A DNA stretch of 64,000 nucleotides from CAVHXA01 sp963639765 (lineage in GTDB: Bacteria; Bacillota; Clostridia; Oscillospirales; Oscillospiraceae). Made by a program: the position numbers and the translations under genes. Positions 23,739 to 30,749 of the stretch are shown here, piece by piece. How positions within the stretch are numbered: the stretch's first letter is position 1; every line of letters begins with the position of its first letter. The notes beneath the pieces were generated by a model. That model was not told the origin of the DNA and ran no database searches. It was given only the letters and a program-made list of their open reading frames with translations. Where the stretch lies: contig CAVHXA010000010.1 in assembly GCA_963639765.1 (NCBI GenBank), positions 1 to 64,000 of the forward strand. The letters run 5' to 3'.

Positions 23739-24119
23739 ATGAACCGAGAATTCCACACCCCAAACGCACCGACTCCCCAAGGCCACTATTCTCAGGCGGT
23801 CAAACAGGCAGGCTCCACACAGGTGTCCATGCAATTCCCGATCGATCCGGCAACCGGAAAGCTGGTTCAGGGCGGTATTGAGGAACAGACCCGCCGGGTA
23901 CTGGATAATCTCACAGCCATTATGAAAGAAGCACATCTGGGACTGCACGTAATCGTAAAGACCAATGTGTATCTGACCGATCCGGCTGATTTCGAAGCCT
24001 TCAATAAGGTCTATACCGAATACTTTCAGAAAAACATTCCTGCCATGACCGTAATTCCGGTATCGAGCCTTTTGATCCCAGGAGCAAAAATCATGATCGA
24101 TATGGTCGGCTGCAAATAA
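23739..24119 (+). CDS. RidA/YjgF-family protein lacking the key arginine
   Basis: A 126-residue trimeric-type Rid protein. The fold markers are clear: NAPTPQGHYSQAVKQAG (Tyr17 conserved), a central KTNVYLTDPADFEAFNKVY, and a C-terminal strand. The arginine that holds the substrate carboxylate in RidA imine deaminases (Arg105 in E. coli, PAR motif) is replaced by Met103 (IPAMTVIPV), and the nearby Glu region reads IMIDMVG. It may therefore lack 2-aminoacrylate deaminase activity and act on or bind another ligand. It lies 33 bases after the NTF2-like gene with an AGGAGG site, so it is in the same operon. Confidence 0.88.
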   Translation: MNREFHTPNAPTPQGHYSQAVKQAGSTQVSMQFPIDPATGKLVQGGIEEQTRRVLDNLTAIMKEAHLGLHVIVKTNVYLTDPADFEAFNKVYTEYFQKNIPAMTVIPVSSLLIPGAKIMIDMVGCK

Positions 24120-24193
24120 CAGCCCGAATATAACACCGAAAAGAAACCTATTGCGGATTCTGATAAAACAGAAAAACAGAAAGGAAGAGCGAA

Positions 24194-25969
24194 ATGAAAA
24201 AGCAACTAGCCATGATTCTGTCTATTATAATGCTGTTGACGCTGATTGCCGGCTGCGCCAGGACAGAAGTGCCTGCCGAGACGCCTTCCGAAGTCACAAC
24301 CGAACCTCAGTCGGAACAGGCAGCTGCCGACAGCGAAGAGACACAGACAGAGCCGGAGGGTGAGACAGGGGAACAGGCCGAAGAAGCTCCTGCAAATACC
24401 GAAGACGAGCCGGAGAAAGCCGCGGAAGCCGCGGAGCCGATTACCTTTGAGACTGCTCCTTCCGGAACCGTTGTATTGCCGATTGCAGACGAACCTACCA
24501 GCTTTACGATTTGGACCAGCGCCAGCCCATCCGGAATTCCTGTTGAGGGCTCGCCCATCATTGAATACATCACAGAGCAGACAAACGTACGGCCGGTCCT
24601 TGAAGAGATCTCCGGCTCGGCCATCACGGAGCAGTTCAGCCTGATGATTGCGTCCGGCGAATATCCGGATTGCATTGTTGCTTTTGCGGATCGTTATACC
24701 GGCGGTGCCGAACGCGGATATGACGATGAAATCATCATCGATATGACCGATCTGATTCATACGTATGCGCCGAACTATATGACCTTTATTCAGTCAAATG
24801 CACTGAACGAAAAGGATGCCTATAACGACGACCACCAGATGCTGAGCATGTATTGCTTCAATGACCAATACGTTCTGGCCGACACACCGATTGTCCGTTC
24901 CGACTGGCTGGAGGAGCTCGGCGTGGATAAGCCGGAAACCGTCTCTCAGCTGTATGATGTACTGGTTCAGTTCAGAGACGTATACAAATGCTCCTATCCC
25001 TATATGCTCGGTACGGCGGGCCAAAACGGCGCGGCCATTGTCGGTGCCTACGGAGTCAGCGGCTATTCCGGAACAACCGGTTCTCATTTCTATCAGACAG
25101 ACGGTGTTGTTCATTCGAGTCTGCTGGAGGATGCCTATAAAGACTACCTGATCGAAATGAACCGCTGGTATTCGGAAAAGCTGGTTGCATCAGACTTTTA
25201 CGCTTCCGCATCGATGGGCGATACGGTAACGGCCGCTGCACTGAACGGCGATATGGGATACTGGACAGGCCGTGCAGACAATATCGGTACGATTAACCGC
25301 AACGCACAGTCATCGCCGGAGTATGCCGATTTCTTTGCAGACTGGTCGCCGTTTCCAACCCTGGAAGAGGGAGAGGATCTTCACTTTTATAATGGCATGG
25401 GCTTCTCCTATGCTACCGACCGGAATATATCGCTGTCGGTTCAGGCAGAAGATCCAGAAACAATCATAAAGCTCTTTGACTTCTTCTATACCAGAGAAGG
25501 CTCGACGATGGTTTGCTACGGCATTGAGGGTGTTTCCTTCAACTTCGACGAGGATGGAAAACCGCAATACACCGAGCTGCTGACCAACAACCCGGATGGC
25601 TTTACCTATCAGCAGATTGCCCTGCAGTATTGCTGGGCCGACGTGCCGTGCCTGATCGACCGCGACCGTTCCTTCTTCTCAACCTATACTCAGGAATCCA
25701 TCGAAGCCATCGAAGTACAGACCGCCGGGACAGACGGTGCTTATGAGCTGCCGACCTACCTTTCGTTTACAAGCGATGAGAGCGACCGCTATTCCCGCCT
25801 GATTTCCGACATCGAAACCTATGCGGATGAATCCGTTGTTCGTTTCATCATCGGAGAATATAACTTCGAATCCGATTGGGATGAATTCCAGAGCACGCTT
25901 CGGGAAATGGGCCTGGAGGAGGCTGTGTCCCTGAAGCAAAATGCCCTTGACAGATATAATCAGCGATAA
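24194..25969 (+). CDS. Extracellular solute-binding lipoprotein
   Basis: A 591-residue lipoprotein. Residues 1-21 form a lipoprotein signal peptide ending in LIAGC (Cys21 is the lipidation site). About 65 residues of Glu/Thr/Ala/Pro-rich linker follow. The rest resembles large ABC-transporter solute-binding proteins of the sugar/peptide type (FTIWTSASPSG, EYITEQTNV, SLMIASGEYPDCIV, WLEELGVDKPETVSQLYDVL). No permease or ATPase gene occurs in the window, so it is either an orphan receptor or served by a transporter elsewhere. AAGGAAG precedes the ATG. It is third in the NTF2-RidA-SBP-beta-helix run. Confidence 0.88.
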   Translation: MKKQLAMILSIIMLLTLIAGCARTEVPAETPSEVTTEPQSEQAAADSEETQTEPEGETGEQAEEAPANTEDEPEKAAEAAEPITFETAPSGTVVLPIADEPTSFTIWTSASPSGIPVEGSPIIEYITEQTNVRPVLEEISGSAITEQFSLMIASGEYPDCIVAFADRYTGGAERGYDDEIIIDMTDLIHTYAPNYMTFIQSNALNEKDAYNDDHQMLSMYCFNDQYVLADTPIVRSDWLEELGVDKPETVSQLYDVLVQFRDVYKCSYPYMLGTAGQNGAAIVGAYGVSGYSGTTGSHFYQTDGVVHSSLLEDAYKDYLIEMNRWYSEKLVASDFYASASMGDTVTAAALNGDMGYWTGRADNIGTINRNAQSSPEYADFFADWSPFPTLEEGEDLHFYNGMGFSYATDRNISLSVQAEDPETIIKLFDFFYTREGSTMVCYGIEGVSFNFDEDGKPQYTELLTNNPDGFTYQQIALQYCWADVPCLIDRDRSFFSTYTQESIEAIEVQTAGTDGAYELPTYLSFTSDESDRYSRLISDIETYADESVVRFIIGEYNFESDWDEFQSTLREMGLEEAVSLKQNALDRYNQR

Positions 25970-25987
25970 CTATACTGCAGATTGTTT

Positions 25988-26108
25988 CCACAGAAATGCG
26001 CAAAGCACGAGTATTGCATATCACGACACGGCATATCGCTCTGACTGAGGTCTGCGATACCGCATACAGTGTACTTCTGCAAAAACCGGCGGCTGCTCAT
26101 TTCTGTGG
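25988..26108 (+). repeat. 11-base inverted repeat flanking the beta-helix gene leader
   Basis: CCACAGAAATG (25988-25998) and its exact complement CATTTCTGTGG (26098-26108) enclose 99 bases in the 163-base gap before the beta-helix gene. In RNA this would close a large structured domain ending 24 bases before the start codon. Confidence 0.6.
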
Positions 26109-26132
26109 TCTCACAATCAATGGAGGAAATAT

Positions 26133-28082
26133 ATGGAAAATCTTGTATTCAGCAAAGGAGTTCACCTTATTGACAAGCCCCTTTCCGCCGCCTGCCTGGT
26201 GATTGAGCCGGGAGCGGAATTGACTGCCCCTGACGGGAAATACCTGACATTATCCGTTGATGGCCGGGGCCGGGCAATAAAGCCGGGCACCTACAACGGA
26301 GAGGTATCCATTTCCGTTACCGAATTCAAGACGGAAGAGGTTTATTCCTCCGTCCGCCGCAAGAACCCCATACCGATGAAAACTGCCGTCAGCGTGACAA
26401 ACGGCGCCGTTGAGCCCGAAAAGAGCGCGGAAAGCGTTATCTGCGGAGGCAGGATCACAGACGAATCCGCCGAAGACTTTTTTGTCGGTACCAACGAGGA
26501 AGATTTCGCGGGTGTTGTTGTTGATGGTGACGGAAAATATACTGTTCGCAACGCGCGCTTTGCAATGAACGGCGACGGATCCAATGATTTTGTCGGTCTT
26601 GGTGCGGGCGTCGCCTGCATCGGAAACGCGGATGTCCTGATCGAGGATTCGGAATTTACCCTGAATTCCGTTACCCGCTGCGCGGTGCATGTCGGCGGAA
26701 CAGGCAGCGTTACCGTAAACAACTGCAAAATGATCAATCTGAGCCCGCAGGTGGAAATGGGCAACTGGAGCTGGGGCATCCAGATACGCGGAACCAACCG
26801 CCTGTGCCAGCTGGCAGATGATGGAACCGTCCACTACAACAACTGCTATATGCGGACAAACGGATGGGGCATCCTTTCTGTCGACGGTTCGAACTATGCA
26901 CACATGTTTGTAAAAGACTGTGATATGGAACTCGATGGCCCCGAGGCACACGGCTATGGTGTATTCTGCATTGGTCCGACAGACATCCATCTTGACCACA
27001 CCAGACTGAAGGCAAACGGCTTCCCGCTTTTGCTGCGCGGCATGGAACGCAAGGGCGTTATGGATGTTTTGAACTGTGAAATTTCCGGCAGGCGCTTTGG
27101 CCTGCATGCACAGGGTGACACGAGCAGCGTGGTTACAATCAGGGATTCGAGCTTTGCAACCGGCAAGGCGACCTTTTTGATTAAGGGCTCGACAGGCACG
27201 CGCTATGATATCAGCAACACGGTCATGCATCCCGGAGACGGTCAGCTGATCCAGCTCATCGACAGCGACGATCCCGGTCTGTCAGGCACATTTACGGACG
27301 TTTCCGTCTATGACCTTGAAGACGAATACATTCCCGGAAGAGAGCTTTTCAAGGCCGATCCCGAAAACGATATCACGTTCAATTTTACAGATTGCACACT
27401 GTCCGGCAATATTCTGAACTCCACATCCAATCTGCCGGAAAAGGCTTCAAAACAGGAGCCTGCGGAGCTGGTTATCCGTGACGCAAAGGCGCCCGGTGAG
27501 CTGGGCAACGAGGGAAAGCTGCACGCAGGCGGACCCGGTGGCCCCGGTGGAATGCCCGGTGGTCCCGGTGGAATGCCCGGAGGACCCGGCGGAATGCCCG
27601 GCGGTCCCGGCGGAATGCCCGGTGGTCCCGGCGGAATGCCCGGAGGACCCGGCGGAATGCCCGGAGAACCCGGCGGAATGCCCGGCGGTCCCGGTGGCCC
27701 CGGCGGAATGCCCATGATGATGGGCGAAACACCGCATAATCTGGTTGTGAATCTGATCCATTCCGGGTTAGAGGGTATCGTGAGCTCTGCGAAGCAGCAT
27801 TATCGTGAGGGTCTGCGTTTCATAGAAGAAACAACCCGCGAAGAGCTCAGCCATGTGATTCAGACTCCGGCTCCGACTGTGAACAACGGCGTACTGGTTT
27901 CCGTTGACAGCACGAGCAGCTGGACTGTGACAGGGACATGCTATATTACAGCACTGCACATAGAAGAGGGCGGTGTGGTTGCCGCACCCTCCGGCAGCCA
28001 GCTTTGTGCTGTCCTCAATGGCGAGCCTGTTGATCTGGTACCCGGAGATTATACCGGGAAACTGGTGTTGACCATTCAATAG
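26133..28082 (+). CDS. Beta-helix protein with GGMPGGP repeat tract and terminal cap modules
   Basis: A 649-residue protein without signal peptide. Residues about 24-65 form a cap module (IEPGAELTAPDGKYL...PGTYNGEVSISV). About 120-440 is a right-handed beta-helix of N-turn repeats (VTVNNCKM, VHYNNCYMRTNGWGILSVDGSN, IHLDHTRLKANGFP). About 466-530 is a Gly-Pro-Met tract of seven-residue units (PGGPGGM). Residues 610-649 repeat the cap module (IEEGGVVAAPSGSQL...PGDYTGKLVLTI). It is paralogous to the protein at 1-1220. TGGAGG lies 7 bases before the ATG. No lyase catalytic triad is recognisable; a structural or binding role is as likely as enzymatic. Last gene of the cluster. Confidence 0.88.
   Translation: MENLVFSKGVHLIDKPLSAACLVIEPGAELTAPDGKYLTLSVDGRGRAIKPGTYNGEVSISVTEFKTEEVYSSVRRKNPIPMKTAVSVTNGAVEPEKSAESVICGGRITDESAEDFFVGTNEEDFAGVVVDGDGKYTVRNARFAMNGDGSNDFVGLGAGVACIGNADVLIEDSEFTLNSVTRCAVHVGGTGSVTVNNCKMINLSPQVEMGNWSWGIQIRGTNRLCQLADDGTVHYNNCYMRTNGWGILSVDGSNYAHMFVKDCDMELDGPEAHGYGVFCIGPTDIHLDHTRLKANGFPLLLRGMERKGVMDVLNCEISGRRFGLHAQGDTSSVVTIRDSSFATGKATFLIKGSTGTRYDISNTVMHPGDGQLIQLIDSDDPGLSGTFTDVSVYDLEDEYIPGRELFKADPENDITFNFTDCTLSGNILNSTSNLPEKASKQEPAELVIRDAKAPGELGNEGKLHAGGPGGPGGMPGGPGGMPGGPGGMPGGPGGMPGGPGGMPGGPGGMPGEPGGMPGGPGGPGGMPMMMGETPHNLVVNLIHSGLEGIVSSAKQHYREGLRFIEETTREELSHVIQTPAPTVNNGVLVSVDSTSSWTVTGTCYITALHIEEGGVVAAPSGSQLCAVLNGEPVDLVPGDYTGKLVLTIQ
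27528..27715 (+). repeat. 21-base-period minisatellite encoding PGGPGGM units
   Basis: About eight degenerate copies of a 21-base unit of the type GGTCCCGGCGGAATGCCCGG, in frame within the beta-helix gene. Silent third-position variation (GGT/GGA/GGC) among units shows the array is not brand new. Confidence 0.9.
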
Positions 28083-28310
28083 GCAAAGGCAATCACCCCG
28101 TATTGCCGTTCGGGAGGGTCATCATATCCCTGCGCCATGATTATACAGGGCAGGAACGCAAGCTGGTCATTGCGAAAAGACCTGCATGCAGTGCAGAAGA
28201 AGCCGCTGCAGCGACAGGCGGAAAATCGTCTGCCAAGGGTCCGTGACCGCCGGAATATCCCGCCGGGGGGAAATCAGGCGGATATCTGCCGACAAAACAG
28301 CGAAAAGCTC
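28083..28310. other. Intergenic stretch with no feature recognised
   Basis: The 228 bases between the beta-helix gene and the tRNA promoter contain short GC-rich inverted repeats but no terminator with a T-run, no promoter and no convincing reading frame. Confidence 0.5.
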
Positions 28311-28339
28311 TTGAAATAAAAGCTTTCATAGAGTATAAT
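28311..28339 (+). promoter_or_regulatory. Promoter of tRNA-Leu
   Basis: TTGAAA and TATAAT with a 17-base spacer, 12 bases before the mature tRNA. Confidence 0.88.
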
Positions 28340-28351
28340 GTTGCTGTTTTC

Positions 28352-28438
28352 GCCGGCGTGATGGAATTGGCAGACGTGCCGGACTCAAAATCCGGTCCTG
28401 GCAACAGGGTGCGGGTTCGACCCCCGCCGCCGGCACCA
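28352..28438 (+). tRNA. tRNA-Leu (anticodon CAA)
   Basis: An 87-base tRNA including the encoded CCA. The acceptor stem GCCGGCG/CGCCGGC is perfect. The anticodon stem is CCGGA/TCCGG with loop CTCAAAA, giving anticodon CAA. A long variable arm (CCTGGCAACAGG) marks a class II tRNA. The T-arm has GGGTTCGACCCC. Confidence 0.97.
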
Positions 28439-28444
28439 GGCAAG

Positions 28445-28495
28445 AATAATCCGAACCAAATCTTCTTCATCGGAGACGGGTTCGGATTATTTTTT
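28445..28495 (+). terminator. Strong terminator after tRNA-Leu
   Basis: AATAATCCGAACC pairs perfectly with GGTTCGGATTATT (13 base pairs), followed by a T-run. The hexokinase start codon is only 15 bases further on. Confidence 0.93.
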
Positions 28496-28509
28496 AAGGT
28501 GGGGATTTT

Positions 28510-29772
28510 ATGGATCAGACAACAGATCGCTTTCTGCTTCGGATTGGCCTGCACCCGGACACGGTGGATTTATCCTCCTGTATTCGTGCCTTCCTGAACC
28601 AAATGCATCTCGGACTTTGCGGAAAACCGTCGTCGCTTTTAATGCTTCCAGCCTGGGTGACAACAATGCCGCCCCCAACTGCGGAAAAGAAAGCGATTGC
28701 CGTTGACATCGGCGGAACAAATCTCCGCGTTGCTTTGGTACACTTCTCAGAAGCCGGTCCGCAGATTCTGGAGCAGACCACACAGCCCGTATACGGTAAG
28801 ACGGAATCCATAACAGCCGATTGCTTTTTCTCCATGCTTGCGCAGAATCTTTCACCGTATCTGGAACAAACACGCAGCGTTGGAATCTGCTTTTCCTTTC
28901 CGGCCGAGAGCCGACCGGACCTGGACGCCAGAATTCTGTCGATTCATAAGGAGATTCGGATTACCGGAGCGGAGGGCCTGCTTGTTGCCGAAGAACTGAA
29001 AAAGCATCTGCCTGTTCCCGTTGAGACGGCAGTGGTAAATGATACAGCCGCCGCCCTTCTGGGAGGATCCATGCAGGCCGGTGAATACGACGGTCTGATC
29101 GGCTTTGTCCTGGGAACGGGAACAAACACATGCTATGAAGAAAAAATCGGGCGAATAAAGAAGATAACCGGATCTTCGTCCATGTCCATGCTCATAAACA
29201 CAGAATCTGCCGGATTTGCCGAATTTCCGCGCGGAGCCCTGGATGAAAGGCTCGACGGCACTCTGGCATCACCGGGTGCGCATTTGCTTGAAAAGGCTGT
29301 ATCCGGTACCTATCTGGGCAGGCTGATTTGCCTTGCTCTGCAGGAGGCCGCAAACGGGAAGCTGCTGGGTCCGAATTTTCAGCAGCTGCCGCTGTATGAC
29401 ATGTCGTATGTGGACGGATTTCTGAAAAATCAGCCCGGTCCGATTGCAGACTGCTGCACATGGGAGACCGACCGTCAGACGGCCCGTGATATTTGCCTTG
29501 GCTGCATAAACAGAGCGGCGCGACTTGTTGCCGCAAATCTGATCGCCATAATGATTCAGGGAGATATCGGACGCAGGAAACCGGCCCGTATTGTCGCAGA
29601 AGGATCCACCTTTTGGAATTGCGAGACATATATGCAGGCAATTACAGATCAGATGAATCGTTATGCCCGAGAGATTCCGGATCTGAAATGGTCCTTTGAA
29701 CGAATAAATCAGGCAAATCTTATTGGCGCCGCAGCTGCAGTTCTGGGAAAACAGCAAACCATCACAGGTTAA
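28510..29772 (+). CDS. Eukaryote-type hexokinase
   Basis: A 420-residue sugar kinase of the eukaryotic hexokinase type rather than the bacterial ROK or glucokinase type. It shows phosphate-1 motif DIGGTNLRVALV (near 66-77), substrate loop CFSFPAES, catalytic VVNDTAAALLGG and GFVLGTGTNTCYEE with NTESAGF. It should phosphorylate glucose or another hexose with ATP. AAGGTGGGG precedes the ATG. There is no room for a separate promoter between the tRNA terminator and the gene, so transcription by read-through from the tRNA promoter is inferred. It ends 122 bases before nfnA. Confidence 0.9.
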   Translation: MDQTTDRFLLRIGLHPDTVDLSSCIRAFLNQMHLGLCGKPSSLLMLPAWVTTMPPPTAEKKAIAVDIGGTNLRVALVHFSEAGPQILEQTTQPVYGKTESITADCFFSMLAQNLSPYLEQTRSVGICFSFPAESRPDLDARILSIHKEIRITGAEGLLVAEELKKHLPVPVETAVVNDTAAALLGGSMQAGEYDGLIGFVLGTGTNTCYEEKIGRIKKITGSSSMSMLINTESAGFAEFPRGALDERLDGTLASPGAHLLEKAVSGTYLGRLICLALQEAANGKLLGPNFQQLPLYDMSYVDGFLKNQPGPIADCCTWETDRQTARDICLGCINRAARLVAANLIAIMIQGDIGRRKPARIVAEGSTFWNCETYMQAITDQMNRYAREIPDLKWSFERINQANLIGAAAAVLGKQQTITG

Positions 29773-29843
29773 ACTGCACAAAACAGCAAGGATGTCGGAA
29801 ACAAAATTGCAACAACATTGCCATATCTGCGTTTGTGCCATTC

Positions 29844-29852
29844 TGGTATAAT
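29844..29852 (+). promoter_or_regulatory. Extended -10 promoter of nfnAB
   Basis: TGG-TATAAT extended -10 element. The -35 region at proper spacing is weak (TATCTG), as is usual with extended -10 promoters. Confidence 0.6.
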
Positions 29853-29894
29853 TGTCCTGAGGAAAGCTAAAATTTTTAAGCAGAGGGGTTACCT

Positions 29895-30749
29895 ATGTAC
29901 AAAATTGTAAGCAAGCGGCCTTTAAACAAGGCTGGGACGACTGTGGAAATGGTCATTGAGGCACCACTGGTTTCCAGAAAGTGCAAGGCCGGACAGTTCG
30001 TCATCCTGCGGCTCGACGAAGAAGGCGAACGTTTTCCGCTGACTATTGCCGCCTATGATCGCGAAAAGGGAACAGTTACCATCATGTTCCAGCCTGCGGG
30101 AAAATCCACTCAGATGCTCAGCAGGATGGAGCCCGGGGAATATCTGGCAGATATTGTCGGTCCGCTTGGAAAACCAACCAACATGGAAGGCCTCAAGCGT
30201 GTTGCCGTTGTCGGAGGCGGCGTTGGCTGTGCTATTGCGTACCCCGTGGCAAAAGGCATGTTTGATGAAGGCATCGAGGTTGATATGATTGCCGGCTTCA
30301 AAAACCAGGACCTTATCATCCTCGAAGACGAGATGCGTGCCGGCTGCACAAACCTTTATATCTGCACGGATGATGGATCCTACGGCTACAAGGGCTTCAC
30401 AACCGGAAAGCTTGCCGAGCTGATCGAGGGCGGACGCGGCTACGACGAAGTAGTAGCCATCGGCCCCACCGTCATGATGAAGTTTGCCTGCGTGGCGACG
30501 CGTCCTTATGGCGTAAAAACAGTTGTTTCTCTGAACCCGATCATGATAGACGGCACAGGTATGTGCGGCTGCTGCCGTGTTACGGTAGACGGCGAAACGA
30601 AATTTGCCTGTGTAGATGGTCCCGAATTCGACGGCCATCTGGTGGATTGGGATGAATTGCTTCAGCGCAATGCTCTATACAAGGCAGAAGAAGCTGAAGA
30701 GGCCAAGCATATTTGCCGTATTACCGGAGGTGTGAGAGAAAATGCCTAA
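29895..30749 (+). CDS. nfnA: NfnA: ferredoxin-NADP+ transhydrogenase, FAD/[2Fe-2S] subunit
   Basis: A 284-residue protein of the dihydroorotate-dehydrogenase electron-transfer / sulfide dehydrogenase type. The FAD domain has RFPLTIAAYD, the NAD(P) domain has VAVVGGGVGCAIAYPVAKGM, and the C-terminal [2Fe-2S] site is GMCGCCRVTVDGETKFACVDGPEFDGH. Paired with the following gltA-like gene it forms the electron-bifurcating NfnAB complex, which couples NADH, NADPH and ferredoxin pools. AGAGGGG lies before the ATG. It overlaps nfnB by 8 bases, so translation is coupled. Confidence 0.93.
   Translation: MYKIVSKRPLNKAGTTVEMVIEAPLVSRKCKAGQFVILRLDEEGERFPLTIAAYDREKGTVTIMFQPAGKSTQMLSRMEPGEYLADIVGPLGKPTNMEGLKRVAVVGGGVGCAIAYPVAKGMFDEGIEVDMIAGFKNQDLIILEDEMRAGCTNLYICTDDGSYGYKGFTTGKLAELIEGGRGYDEVVAIGPTVMMKFACVATRPYGVKTVVSLNPIMIDGTGMCGCCRVTVDGETKFACVDGPEFDGHLVDWDELLQRNALYKAEEAEEAKHICRITGGVRENA

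Noticed and set aside
27528..27715. CRISPR-like array
   Set aside because: Units are directly adjacent, in frame and coding for Gly-Pro-Met; there are no unique spacers and no cas genes.
18908..28438. Possible genomic island from the integrase to tRNA-Leu
   Set aside because: The integrase is 8.4 kb from the tRNA, on the side of its 5' end rather than its 3' end, and no copy of the tRNA 3' end was seen near the integrase. No phage or transfer genes are present. An island remains possible but is not supported.
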